DNA of 64,000 bases from Rhynchopus euleeides. Taxonomy: Eukaryota > Euglenozoa > Diplonemea > Diplonemida > Diplonemidae. The notes beneath the pieces are model-generated. The model was not told where the DNA came from. It did no database searches and saw only the letters and a list, made by a program, of their open reading frames with translations. The stretch covers positions 310,001-374,000 of the forward strand of contig OY723280.1 in the NCBI GenBank assembly GCA_963210315.1, in the 5' to 3' direction. The position numbers and the translations under genes were made by a program. Below, piece after piece: positions 41,185-51,300 of this stretch (positions are counted from its first letter, which is position 1; each line of letters opens with the position of its first letter).

Positions 41185-41674
41185 TAAACCCCCCCCCCCC
41201 GCATAATATTAAATATACCTGGGACCCCCCGTGTTTAAGTCCCCCCCCTGGAGGCAATTTTCGGCCGGGGGGGACTTAAACACGGGGGGGGCGGACCTAA
41301 ACACAGGGGGGGCTTAAACACGGGGGTGGCACAGTGGAGACCAAGAAGACCTCTTCCTCTGCTGTCGTAGGGGGGTAATTCCGGTCCGGATGGACTTTTG
41401 GCACCCCACTTTTCGACTCTGACAGCACCTGGAGGGCCTAGGGGCCACCTGATGACCCTCCAGACCAGCCCACCCCCGTGTTTAGGTCCCCCTGTGTTTA
41501 AGTCCCCCCCCTGCCAGACCCCCAGGGGGGGACTTAAACACGGGGGTAAGGGGGGGGGACTTATACACGGGGGGTCCCAGGTATGCGTTATATTTAATAT
41601 TATGCGTCATATTTAATATTATGCGCTATTTAATATTACGCGTTATTTAACATTATACAGGGGGGGGGGGTTTA
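41185..41674. mobile_element. MITE-like inverted-repeat element with alternating GTGTTTAAGTCC motifs
   Basis: The left end TAAACCCCCCCCCC then GCATAATATTAAATATACC is mirrored on the right by AATATTATG...GGGGGGTTTA, with an inner mirrored pair (CCTGGGACCCCCCGTG and CACGGGGGGTCCCAGG). Inside, the motif CCCCGTGTTTAAGTCCCC occurs about eight times, three forward and five reverse, at 41228-41578. No coding capacity. Target duplication is not certain (TA or none). Confidence 0.7.
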
Positions 41675-42548
41675 TAATTTTCCTTTTGGTGTGGCGGGCG
41701 GGGAGCGGTAGCTGTGGGTTGCCTGTGGGCCCATCACCTCCCACTAACACCACCACCACCACCACCACCACCACTCTCAAAAAGGACGAACGCGGCCGGG
41801 TTGCAAACTATTAAAAACCAGCGAAAAATGACGCGTCTCTTTCCACAATTGTCCGGTGCGGATTCTGAGCTCTTTGGGCGAAGGGGTATGGGGTATGACG
41901 GAACAGCCATTCGAAATGCCTGGCGGTGAGTGCCGAGAGGATGGGTGAGGGTGGGGTGGTGTTCTGCTGTCTCCGGGTGGTCTGCCCTCCTGCCTGTTCA
42001 CTCCTTTCCTTTTGCCGCCCCCCCTCCCCCCACTTTTCCAATGCCTGCCGGCAGTAGAGAGGGCTCTCTAGGCCGCGTGGAAATGGGGGAGGGGGGAGGG
42101 GAGGGGTGAACATGGGGCATACGGGTGGCAGACACACACAGCACAACTCTTTATTCCACCCTCTCCAATACAGCCTCCCACACACACACCACCTTCTGAA
42201 GACCCCAGGCATCGGGATTTGTATTCAGTGGGGGTTGTGTTGAGAAGAAAAGGGGTGGGTGAATCGATCAGAAGGTGCGCACACACAAGGTTGTCGTGCT
42301 AAGGTCAAATCGTGTTGGAGGCGGGGAAGAGGGGTGGGGTGGGGTGGGGGGGAGGGGGGGGATTGTGGGGGTATCACCGCAGCAAAACGTTGACTAGCTT
42401 TGGTTGCTGCCCTCAGACTAGATCAACACGCATGCATCGCGAGAAGAGAGAGAGAGAGAAAAAAAGAACGGCAAAAAAACATGCAATAAACCAGACAAAT
42501 GAATCGCCCAACTGAATCGTGCTAGCTAAACTCCGGAAAGAAGTGTCT
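41675..42548. other. Spacer left of the tyrosine-recombinase element
   Basis: No gene recognised. There is a CAC trinucleotide tract (41749-41773) and G tracts near 42330-42361. Confidence 0.55.
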
Positions 42549-42961
42549 TTTTTCGTTGAACGCAGCCCAACCCACAACCGCGTAGCGGAAAGAAAGACAA
42601 GGGATTGAAAGGGTACACCACACTTGAAATGTTTAACGCGATATGGCTGCAACCGCCGCGTATCTCGCAGGGAGGGGCGCCAGGGGGACAGGGCACGGCG
42701 ATGCCACAGTGCCTCGGGTAAACTCGTCTGCTCTCTGTGCATGCGTAGGCACCCACTGAGCGGAAACGGAGATGCCCGCACCGTCCGCGGTGTCAAACAA
42801 GGCACACAACAAGTCATTCGCGAGGTAATTCTTGCTGTGGCCCTTGTTGATAGCTGCCACCGCTGCCGTGTTGTCCACCTGCAACCCCAACGCACAGCCC
42901 GGCCGCGTAGCGGCTGCGAGGCGTGTCGCCTGGAGCGCTGCGAAGAGCTCTTTGACATATA

Positions 42962-43274
42962 CCGTATACGTAAATATTATGGAACGGGCCCATTTTTGCC
43001 CGGTCCGTTCCATAATATTTACGTTCCATAATATTTACAGGGCCAGTTGGGGACTCGGTGGTGAGGGTGGCTTGCCTCAGGAATCGCGCGAAAAGTGCAC
43101 GAGTAGGTCCCGTCAGGGACTCTGTATGCTGTCCGATCACCTGGCCCAAGTCCCCGAGTCGCAGAAAGCCCTGTAAATATTATGGAACGAAAAAAATCTG
43201 GAACGCCAACCCACCAGCGTTCCAAAATATTTACGTTCCATAATATTTACGTTCCAAAATATTTACGTATACGG
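42962..43274. mobile_element. TA-flanked MITE inserted in the RNase H region of the fossil
   Basis: The terminal inverted repeats are CCGTATACGTAAATATT and its complement, with TATA or TA on both sides. They share the CCGT ends and TA target of the element at 11897-12610. The inside repeats GTAAATATTATGGAACG in both orientations at least six times, giving strong foldback potential. No coding capacity. Confidence 0.8.
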
Positions 43275-45590
43275 TATATGGTGGGCGAGGGGTTCATCAA
43301 AACAGCCCTGGACAATCGGCTCGGGGTCTAACTCCAGAAGGGCTGCCCATTCTGTGTCGGAAGCGTCAGACCACGCCGTGACCGAGGGCCCCGAAGCCCC
43401 TGCCTCAACCCACACATTCTGGCCCAGATCGGCCGAAATCAGAGAAAGATCAGCGAGAACAGAGGGGGGGATGTCGAGAGGGCGGTCCCACTGCTCCGGT
43501 TCCGCAACCAGCTTGGCCGCGGATCTCCTGAGGAAGGCGAGGGAGGCGCGGAAGTAGCAGAGACGCCTCTGCGTCGAGAACAGAAACCAAATCATACCGC
43601 CGAAAACCTTGTAGAACTCCCGGGAAGTAGCCCTGTTCTCGCGAACCGCCGCCACGGCCGCCGAGGCAAGGAATTTCGACACCCAATCGGGGTCCGACCT
43701 GAAGCGCTTAGGCGACGACTCCAGATCAAATTCCAACCCCAAGGCGATGAACCGCGACTGCGGTGTGCCGAACTCCGCACCCTCGTTGAGCTCGGCGCCC
43801 ACCGACTCGGCCTTGCCGAGGAATCGGGCGTATCTCTCGGCTGCATCCTCCCGGCTATCTCCAACCACAAACCAGTTGTCCACCCAAGACAGCCCATCCT
43901 CCAGGGGGAGAAGCACGCGTGAGGCCCTCTGCGCGATGCACGGCGCCCAGCTCCAGCCCATGCACATCACCCGCAGCGAGGTGCGCCGAAACGGGCCCCG
44001 CTCCCCAGCCAGATTCACCCCGAAGAAGTCGCGGACCCCGTCCCCCAGGGGGAACTGGTAGAACCAGCTCTTCCCGTCAGCCTGCACCACGAATTCGGCC
44101 GCCAGGAACCTCCGGACCACCTCGTGGATCGACGGGAGGAGCATCGGTGGCGGGTCCCGCATCAGCCGGTTCAGCTTTCGCCCGTCGCATACCAAACGCA
44201 GCAGCCCGCTCTTTTTCTCCACGGTGAACGCCGGGAGGACCACCTTCGGCGCGTCTGCCAACCCCAGCACCCCCCACTCCGAGAGGTTATCCCGGTGCCG
44301 CAGCATGTGCCTCGAGGTCCCGCGCGAAAGAGGCCTGTCGCCCAGATCCACGCCCGGTCGCATGGCCCGCAGGAAAGCGCCCCGGTCCCGAATCACGTCG
44401 ATAACCCCTGACAGGATCCCCTCGGAATCCAAAGCCTCTAAGGCGTCGAGGTTCAGACGTGACGTCGATATGGGGGCCAGCTCCCCCGTGGGGCCACCCC
44501 GCGCCGAGGGCGGGCCAAGATGCCGCCCCTCCACCGTCACCCGCGCTTCCCTCGCGTACGTCGCGTTGACGTCCGGCGAGTAGGAGTCGTCGCCGACCCT
44601 CCGAGGAAGAGGAGGAGGAGGGGGCGGCCGTGGCGGCGGTGGAGGCGGAGGCGGTAGCGTGGGAGGCGGCCTGGGCCGAGGGGTCGCCGGCGGGGAAGGC
44701 GTGCCTGGGGGCTCGTACGCCACGCACGCCGTCCTCAGGAGCTTCCCAGGGAAGGCAGGGCAAAGAGCGACCCCCGGGATAGCCCCCGGTCGAGCACCAT
44801 TGATGTGGAGGCCGTCTGCCTCGCCAGCTTCAGCTTCCCCGCCGGGAGGTACCTGGCCAGGGCGTCCAGGGAGCTGTGGCGGGACAGCTGCCGAAACGAC
44901 TCCAGGCACAGCCCCTCTTGCAGGAGCTCCGCCAGAGCCCCCCGACGGAGGGAATGACCACTCAGCTCCGGGTCCTCCTTCTTCAGCGCCGCCACGATGC
45001 GCCGGTAGGTCGTGTCGACCACCAGCGCGCCCGCCGCCCGCCCCGAGATCGCCTCCCGCAGCACCTCCGTCCAGCACTCCGAGAGGAACAGGCCCGTCGT
45101 GACGCCCAGGCGGAACGGGTCGCTCTTCGTCTCCGCCCAGTTCACGGCGACAAACTCGCTCTGGAAAGCGATGTCCCCGCACTTCAGGCGCACCACGTCC
45201 GACACCCGCGCCGCCCCGCACCACCCCAGCACAATCGCGAGCTTCGTGTCGCGGTCGACGTCCTCCCGGCCCACCACTGCGGCCACCTGGGCGGATGCTG
45301 CTGGCTTCGCTTGGTGCTGCGGTCGGAGGGCCCCCAAGCGCTTCAGACCTCGCTTGAAGTCTTGGAGCAGCTGGGAGTCCACCACAACCCCCATGCGGCT
45401 CATCGCGGCGACCGCCCTCGATACGTACTGTAGGGCGGAGGAGGGCCGGAGTGGGGAGTCCGCTTCGGACATGAGCCTCTGCACCCAGTAAATGATGCAA
45501 AGGTCCCACGGCAAGAGCACACCCGTGGTCTGCTCCCACTCGTGCCGGAACTGGAGGAGTCGCCGGTGGGGCCCCTCGAGCCCCCTCCAC
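43263..45590 (-). CDS. Reverse transcriptase / RNase H ORF of the fossil element
   Basis: A DIRS-superfamily reverse transcriptase with SGLLRLVCDGRKLNRLM, FVVQADGKSWFYQFPL and MGWSWAPCIAQR, then DGLSWVDNWFVVG in place of the usual YxDD box, as in tyrosine-recombinase retroelements. The start of an RNase H domain (TAWSDASDTEWAALLE) follows. The N-terminal third is Pro/Gly-rich linker. Treated as a fossil part; the exact start is unknown. Confidence 0.75.
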   Translation of the reverse strand: MEGARGAPPATPPVPARVGADHGCALAVGPLHHLLGAEAHVRSGLPTPALLRPTVRIEGGRRDEPHGGCGGLPAAPRLQARSEALGGPPTAAPSEASSIRPGGRSGGPGGRRPRHEARDCAGVVRGGAGVGRGAPEVRGHRFPERVCRRELGGDEERPVPPGRHDGPVPLGVLDGGAAGGDLGAGGGRAGGRHDLPAHRGGAEEGGPGAEWSFPPSGGSGGAPARGAVPGVVSAAVPPQLPGRPGQVPPGGEAEAGEADGLHINGARPGAIPGVALCPAFPGKLLRTACVAYEPPGTPSPPATPRPRPPPTLPPPPPPPPRPPPPPPLPRRVGDDSYSPDVNATYAREARVTVEGRHLGPPSARGGPTGELAPISTSRLNLDALEALDSEGILSGVIDVIRDRGAFLRAMRPGVDLGDRPLSRGTSRHMLRHRDNLSEWGVLGLADAPKVVLPAFTVEKKSGLLRLVCDGRKLNRLMRDPPPMLLPSIHEVVRRFLAAEFVVQADGKSWFYQFPLGDGVRDFFGVNLAGERGPFRRTSLRVMCMGWSWAPCIAQRASRVLLPLEDGLSWVDNWFVVGDSREDAAERYARFLGKAESVGAELNEGAEFGTPQSRFIALGLEFDLESSPKRFRSDPDWVSKFLASAAVAAVRENRATSREFYKVFGGMIWFLFSTQRRLCYFRASLAFLRRSAAKLVAEPEQWDRPLDIPPSVLADLSLISADLGQNVWVEAGASGPSVTAWSDASDTEWAALLELDPEPIVQGCFDEPLAHHIPYT

Positions 45591-46243
45591 GTCGACGGTG
45601 CCAACGCCTCCCCCAGCGTCTTCACCGCGCGCTTGGCGATCCGCTGTGCCTCTCTGGCGGTCAGCGGGTCCTCCTGTGCCCGTCTCCTTCCCACCCGCGC
45701 CGTGGAGAGCACCCCTATGCTCTCCAGCATCGCCGTGAGGGGCGAGCTCACTGCCTGTGGCCCCCCCTCCTGCTCCGCTGGCTGGTGGGGTGGCCCTGCT
45801 GCGGCTGTGGCTGCGAGCTGCGTTGCTGTTGTTGTTGATGTTGATGCTGATGCTGTGGGTGGTGGACCTGGGGGGAGCGTGGCTGGCGGGCCCGTGCCTT
45901 CTCCTTTGCCGCCCGGAGGTACGGAGGAATCTCCGGCTTCCCGAAGAATTCCTCCTCCATCGCGGAGGCCGCCTCCCATCCGCCCCCCAACACGCCCTCG
46001 TTGAGGGCTTCCAGCCTGCAGAACTGGTTCTGCATCAGCCGGACCAGGAGGTCGTCGTAGTCCTCCGGCTCCTGCAGCGACGGCAGGCTCGTCATGATGA
46101 GGTTGATATCCCTCATCCGGGCCTGCGCCTCGTGGGCCTGCGGGCGCAGGGCACCCCCCGCCCGGGCCCCCAGCAGGGCGTCGTAGCGGCGCAGCTGGTG
46201 CAGGTGCACCAGCCCCAGCGTGGCCTCGTCCGCGTGCCACCAC
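44735..46243 (-). CDS. Tyrosine recombinase ORF of the fossil element
   Basis: The C-terminal half is a tyrosine recombinase: WCGAARVSDVVRLKCGDI (first catalytic Arg), HSLRRGAL (His-x-x-Arg) and LSRHSSLDALARYL (His and the nucleophilic Tyr). The N-terminal part overlaps the gag-like frame and is low complexity, so the start is uncertain. It would integrate circular cDNA without target duplication in this family. Confidence 0.8.
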   Translation of the reverse strand: MVARGRGHAGAGAPAPAAPLRRPAGGPGGGCPAPAGPRGAGPDEGYQPHHDEPAVAAGAGGLRRPPGPADAEPVLQAGSPQRGRVGGRMGGGLRDGGGILREAGDSSVPPGGKGEGTGPPATLPPGPPPTASASTSTTTATQLAATAAAGPPHQPAEQEGGPQAVSSPLTAMLESIGVLSTARVGRRRAQEDPLTAREAQRIAKRAVKTLGEALAPSTWRGLEGPHRRLLQFRHEWEQTTGVLLPWDLCIIYWVQRLMSEADSPLRPSSALQYVSRAVAAMSRMGVVVDSQLLQDFKRGLKRLGALRPQHQAKPAASAQVAAVVGREDVDRDTKLAIVLGWCGAARVSDVVRLKCGDIAFQSEFVAVNWAETKSDPFRLGVTTGLFLSECWTEVLREAISGRAAGALVVDTTYRRIVAALKKEDPELSGHSLRRGALAELLQEGLCLESFRQLSRHSSLDALARYLPAGKLKLARQTASTSMVLDRGLSRGSLFALPSLGSS

Positions 46244-47154
46244 TCGTCCACGTCCAGGGGGTTGAGAGCCCCGGCGCCCCTGCGGCTGTCGCTGCTGCCG
46301 GCTACGCTGCCGGCCCCGTCCCGCTGCTCCGGCTTTCCGGCCCTCGGTGCTCCGGCGCCGGCTCCGGAGCCCGTCCCGTTTCCCCGCAGGCGGGCCAGCT
46401 CCGCCTGGAGGTCCGCCACCTCCCGCATCCGCCGCACCTCCTCCCGGAGGGAAGCCACCTCGTCCTGGGGGGCTGCAGCCCGGCTCGCACCCGCCTCAGC
46501 CCTTACCCTCGCGTGCTCCGCGAGGGCCGTCTCCCGCTGGGCCTTAGCCCGCTCCTCCATCACCAACGCGGCGTTCCGCGTCTTCTCCCTCTCGAGGGCC
46601 AGCTCCGCCTCGAGGCGGGCTCTCACCTCCGCGTGCCTGGCGGACTCCTCGGCGACCATGGCCCGCGCCTGCGCCTCCGTGACGGCGTTTGAGGCCGCCG
46701 CCTCCACCGACGCCACCTTCGCGTCCGACTCCGCCCCCGTCACCCGCTGTGCCGCAGCGGATTCCACCTTCGCCGCATGCGCCGCTGCATTCGCGGATGC
46801 GATGTGCATCCCCGCCGCCGCCTCCGCGTTGGCGGCCCTCGTAGCCGCCCCCGCCTCCACCCCCGCCGCGTGCACCCTCGCGTGCGCCTCCACCTGCGTG
46901 GCCCGGATGTCGGCCCCCGCGACCTCGCGAGTGGCCACCTCGCGGGCGTTGGCGGTGGTCACTGCCGCCAGCGCCTGCCCCATCGCCATCCCGAAGTCGC
47001 CCGCCGGGAGGGGGGCGGACAAGGCCTCCGGGTTGCCCGCGCCGCGCCCCACTCCGGACAGCACCAGCTCCGAGTTCTGCACGCCAGGCATCGGATATGT
47101 CGGGGGTTGAAGGGTGGAGTAAAGAGAAGGGAGTAGGTGGGAGTGTTGAACCAC
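45748..47154 (-). CDS. Gag-like coiled-coil ORF of the fossil element
   Basis: About 445 residues from the likely ATG at MPGVQNSEL. A very long Ala/Glu/Arg heptad-rich coiled coil (REVATREVAGADIRATQVEA onwards), then a Gly-rich hinge and a C-terminal segment with WHADEATLGLVHLHQLRRYD. It occupies the first-ORF position of the element. No zinc knuckle is visible. Confidence 0.6.
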   Translation of the reverse strand: MVQHSHLLPSLYSTLQPPTYPMPGVQNSELVLSGVGRGAGNPEALSAPLPAGDFGMAMGQALAAVTTANAREVATREVAGADIRATQVEAHARVHAAGVEAGAATRAANAEAAAGMHIASANAAAHAAKVESAAAQRVTGAESDAKVASVEAAASNAVTEAQARAMVAEESARHAEVRARLEAELALEREKTRNAALVMEERAKAQRETALAEHARVRAEAGASRAAAPQDEVASLREEVRRMREVADLQAELARLRGNGTGSGAGAGAPRAGKPEQRDGAGSVAGSSDSRRGAGALNPLDVDEWWHADEATLGLVHLHQLRRYDALLGARAGGALRPQAHEAQARMRDINLIMTSLPSLQEPEDYDDLLVRLMQNQFCRLEALNEGVLGGGWEAASAMEEEFFGKPEIPPYLRAAKEKARARQPRSPQVHHPQHQHQHQQQQQRSSQPQPQQGHPTSQRSRRGGHRQ

Positions 47155-47180
47155 GAAAATATTTTTCGTTGAACGCAGCC

Positions 47181-47837
47181 AAATATAAGGCCTAACCTGT
47201 TTTGGCGCACGGGTGTGATGACAAAAGGGAAAAGTGCTAGCACGAACATGATGTTGGTCTTCTGGTTATGTCTGGTTTCTTAGAACACTTAACGTGTATG
47301 CAAAAATAAAATGAGATGGCGAAACGATAAAATTCGTCATCCAGCTCGTGGCGCTTCTTATGTCTGCGCAGAAAAATGCGCAGAAAAAAAAAGCAGAAGG
47401 CTGCCCATTCGGTGAGGGTTCAAGCCAGAAGCAGTGGATGCTCAGAACCGAGTGATCTGCACTGCGGTCAGAAGCGAGGGGAAAATGTTAAAAGAAAACG
47501 AGCCACAAAAGGCTCGGATCGAAACGTTCGCTATGAAAGTCGGATAAATACAGGAGCGGTACGTGGACCTTGCTATTTTTTTTGTTGGAATCGACAACCC
47601 AGGGTATAAGATAGACTTTTTTTCTGGCGCCGTTTTCCGGTTTTTCTGGTTTTGAAAATTTTTCGCGCGCGCCTTCGGCGCGCGCGACCCGCGCAAACCC
47701 TCCCAGAATCTGAGAGGGCCCGGTGCCTGCGCGCGTCCTGTCGTACTGAGGCTGCTTGGTGGGGCAGGCGCAGCAGCTGCTTTGAAAGTTTGGACTCTCG
47801 CCCAAAAAACCGGTCTGGTGCAATGCTTTTACACAGG
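47181..47837. other. Spacer between the fossil element and the LINE
   Basis: No gene. It includes CGCGCGCGCCTTCGGCGCGC, a GC-rich palindrome near 47663-47686, and the short dispersed repeat listed at 47718. Confidence 0.55.
47718..47795 (+). repeat. Short dispersed repeat, copy 1
   Basis: GGCCCGGTGCCTGCGCGCGT, then CCTGTCGTACTGAGGCTGC and TTGGTGGGGC. It recurs in the same orientation at 55547-55612 with few changes (copy 2). It does not fold as a tRNA and has no pol III boxes that I can recognise, so a SINE fragment is only one possibility. Confidence 0.65.
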
Positions 47838-47908
47838 GGGGTCTGGGGGGCGGAGCCCCCCAGCCGCCGGAGGCCACGGTAGTGAACATCTGTTCCCTAC
47901 AGTCTGGA
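47838..47908 (-). repeat. Hairpin-bearing repeat, single reverse copy next to LINE poly(A)
   Basis: Reverse-strand copy of the 20541/20722 repeat (CTGGGGGGC stem, CACTACCGTGG, preceded by AGGGAACAGATG as in the second unit at 20.7 kb). The poly(A) of the complete LINE ends at its boundary, so the LINE inserted into or beside this repeat. Confidence 0.75.
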
Positions 47909-48302
47909 TTTTTTTTTTTTTGCATGTTACCCACTGGGCCACTTCCCCGCTTGGCGGCAGCGGGTGAGGCGGTCGCCGGGCCACAGTGGGAGGCATTTCG
48001 CCTTGTGACGCCTCTCGCTCCCTGGTTGCCTTGAGTGCCGTGTTGCTCTGGCCCTCGGGCGGGGAATCGCGTCAGGCCAAACAGCCACTGCGAGGACGTC
48101 TCCCCTTGAAAGGAAAGGAAGAAATGGGGGTATTAGGGGAGGGGGGACAGTGAGAAAAGAGGGTGGAGGTTATGTTTGTGGAGGGGTCTTGGCTGTTGCC
48201 ATTAGGCAGGCCCTTGTTTCACGACACTGTGTGCTGAGTTTCCTGTGAAGCACGGATGCTGGTAAGCAGCCATGGGTCACAGCTACGCACGAGGGAGGAA
48301 TA

Positions 48303-51300
48303 TTAAACGTGTAAAGCCGTTTGTGCTGGGCGGCAACCCCGTGTAACTCTCACGTATTCCTCCAGCTTGCCCGGCAGTAGGCCTGCCGCCACCAGGTATC
48401 GCAGTGCCGCGCCCGGCTGCCCCAGCAGGATGTTATGCGGTGATCCCGCTACACCTAGTCGGCTTCGTAGTCGTGTCGTGTGCGGGCAGGTGGCAAAAAC
48501 GTGTTGCACCGTGCTGTTTTGTCCGCAGAGCGTGCATGCAGGGACCCCGTCAGACGTGTCGAAGTCGTATACCAGGCGATGCCGCCGGGTCCTCAGTTTG
48601 CGTATCTCAGTGTCTCCAAGTCTTGTGAGGCCCTCTACGCGCAACGGGGGTCTGCGAGGTGGCGCGTCTGTAGCACCCGAGTAGTACAGTGTATCCCGCC
48701 GTGGCGGCGGCATCTCCCCACGGATGGCACGCTTCGCCGCTGCCTTCGCAGTGGCGAATGGGATGCGGGTCTGGGGCGCTTGTTTCAACCCCTCCTTTGT
48801 TAGGGCATCTGCTGCCTCATTTCCCGCGACACCGACGTGTGAGGGGACGTAGCGGAGATGCAGCGTGGTGTCCTTTTGTAAAGCCAGTTCACGGATGGTT
48901 TGCCATAGCTTGTGTTCGAGGTCCTCACGGGCGCGGTGAGGTCCCGTCTGCAGGGCCTGCAGCACAGACATCGAATCCGTTATGACCGCACAGTGGTCCC
49001 CCGGTGACACCAGTGTGGTCAATGCCTCCATCGCACGCACAAGCGCCAGCAACTCTGCTTGGAAGCTGGAGGCGATTCTGCCAGCCTCGTGGCTGCTCTC
49101 CAGGTGTGGGGCGTTTGGCGTGTCTCCGCGATAGATTACCACCGCCCCCGCACCTCGGCCGTCGCTGACGCAGCCATCGGTGTACGCGTGCCATGCGCAG
49201 TCAGGCAAGTCCCGCAGCATCATCTGTGCAGATATGAAAAGCGAGTCGTTGGAGTATTTCGTCCGGGATGCGATGATGCCTGGGAGGGAGGTGCGGATGT
49301 CGATGTGCTCCGCGATCGCATTCCACTCCCATGGGTGCGTGGGGGTAGCCACGTGGAGGGGAGCGGCCTCTCGCTTTGGCATGGTCTCCCCAGATAAACC
49401 ACACTCAGCGGAGGTGCATCTCGCTTGGTGCAACCAGCTGTACTTTGGTCCTACCAGGGTCGTCACCGCATTTCCTGGAGTACCGTCGAGCCTCCTGAAG
49501 CGTTCGTAGGTTGTGGCCACCGCTGTGTCGAGGATCGCGGAGAAGGTGTCTAGGTGGGCCTCCCAGAGCAGGTCCTCAGTGCGCGTGCTGGTAGGGCAAC
49601 CGGTGATGAAGCGCGCTGCCTGGTGGTGCAGCCTCTCCAGCTCCGCCCGCATGGTATTGCTGAGAAGGGGGCCGTACACCCCGAGCGCATAGCTCACCGC
49701 CGGTAATGCATACGTGAGGTAGGCTGTGCGCAGTGTGTGCGCATTACACCCCCACGATGAGCCTGCGAGCATCTTCACCACATTCAGGCGTTGTAGCAGC
49801 TTGTCTATAACCCGCTCATGATGGTACTGCATGCTGCACGTAGGGTCCAGCGTGACTCCTAAGTAGCGTGGTGTCGTGGTGCGTTTCACAGGTGTGCCGT
49901 CTGGGTAGGCGAGCAGGGGGCCTTCCGCAACCTCCCGTAGGGCCCCCCGTTTCCCGAACACCGTGTGCTCCGTCTTTTCTCTCGAGATCTCCAGGCCACG
50001 TGTCGGTCCTTCTGCGCAGAGCAGTTCCAGCGCCTGCTGCGCCTTCGCTGCCACCTGTTCGATGTTGCTCCCAGATACTACAATCGCGATGTCGTCAGCA
50101 TATATCGCCGGTCGGACGTCGTGCCCGAGGCCCGCCAGCAGCTCCGCCATTTCGTCCATCACGATGTTGAAGAGAAGAGGGGATAGGACCGTGCCCTGCG
50201 GTACCCCCTCCTTCATCTCGTACAGCCCGCTGGTCGCACCCTCCACAGATACCCGTGCCCGTCGATTTGTCAGGAAGGCTGTGAGCCAGGTGCGGTATCG
50301 ACGCGGGAAGCCCATTTCCTCTATCCTGCGCAGTACGATATCCCGTTTTACGCGATCGAAAGCCTGCTGCATGTCTACGAAGAGGACCACCGATACCCGT
50401 GGTTTCCGCTGGGGCTTCGGGATAATTCTGATGGAGTAGGGCCCCGTCTGCTCCGTTTCATCCGGAGGTTCCTGCACGAGCTGTACGATATGCGCTAGTT
50501 GGTCTTCTGTGGAGCGCAGCTTTCTGAAACCTGCCTGCACTGGGTGGTGCTGAGCGCAGGGCAGCGTGTCGTCCTCCATGAGCTGGACCAGACGCGCCTT
50601 TATCATCCTTTCCAGCACCTTGCAGCTGGTGCTGGTCAGCGCGATGGGGCGGTATGACTCCGGTTTTGTGGCCGGACGTTTGGGCTTGTGTATCGGCACC
50701 AGGGTAGCCCGCGTCCAGGCGTCGGGCAGGACTCCCGTGCACCACGAGAGGTTTAGAATGCCGAGGAAGGCTGCCCGTGCCCGTGGCCCGAGGTTGAGGA
50801 GGAATTCGTTCGGAATTTCATCGGGTCCGGGTGCCTTCCTCTTTCCCAGCGCCGCGAGCGCAACCCTGAGTTCCTCCATTGTGAAAGGCTGCTCGCTGGG
50901 GTGTAGCTCTGCCTGGTTATCGCTGGCAGACGGCGCTGTGCGGAGAGATTGTGTGGCGTTGGGGTCGAGCTTGGTACCTCCTCCACTCACCCCGGCGAAG
51001 TGCGCAGCCAGCATATCTGCTTTCTCCATTGGGGCGGTCACCGGCTTCCCGTCTCTCACCAGTGGGAAGTTGGCATCTTTGATACTGCGGCCATCCAGCT
51101 CGCGGATCAGGGTGTACGCAGCCGAGGGGTTGACGCCTGCTGCCTCGCAGCGTTTCTCCCACTGCACCCTTTTGGCCGCCGCCACCTCTACGGTCGCCTC
51201 CTGACGTAGTCTCTGCAGGTGTAGAGCGTCTTTCTGAGCGTCTTTCGCAGTCGGAGGCTCAGCTTGTTGTCGTCGGGTCTCCTCGTTTCGTGCAGCGATG

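Larger units (their letters stand above)
42549..47180 (-). mobile_element. VIPER/DIRS-like tyrosine-recombinase retroelement (fossil)
   Basis: A virus-like retroelement of about 4.6 kb, flanked by direct copies of TTTTTCGTTGAACGCAGCC (42549-42567 and 47162-47180). Parts in coding order on the minus strand: a coiled-coil gag-like ORF, a tyrosine recombinase ORF overlapping it, and an RT/RNase H ORF overlapping that. The order gag, recombinase, RT matches trypanosomatid VIPER rather than classical DIRS. Its RNase H region hosts a 313-bp MITE (42962-43274), so the copy looks broken by at least one insertion but otherwise little decayed and probably young. Confidence 0.8.

Noticed and set aside
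44735-44790. Separate host gene at the end of the recombinase frame
   Set aside because: The tyrosine-recombinase motifs and overlap with neighbouring element frames show that it belongs to the fossil element.
47718-47795. tRNA or tRNA-derived SINE
   Set aside because: No cloverleaf pairing and no A/B box could be recognised.
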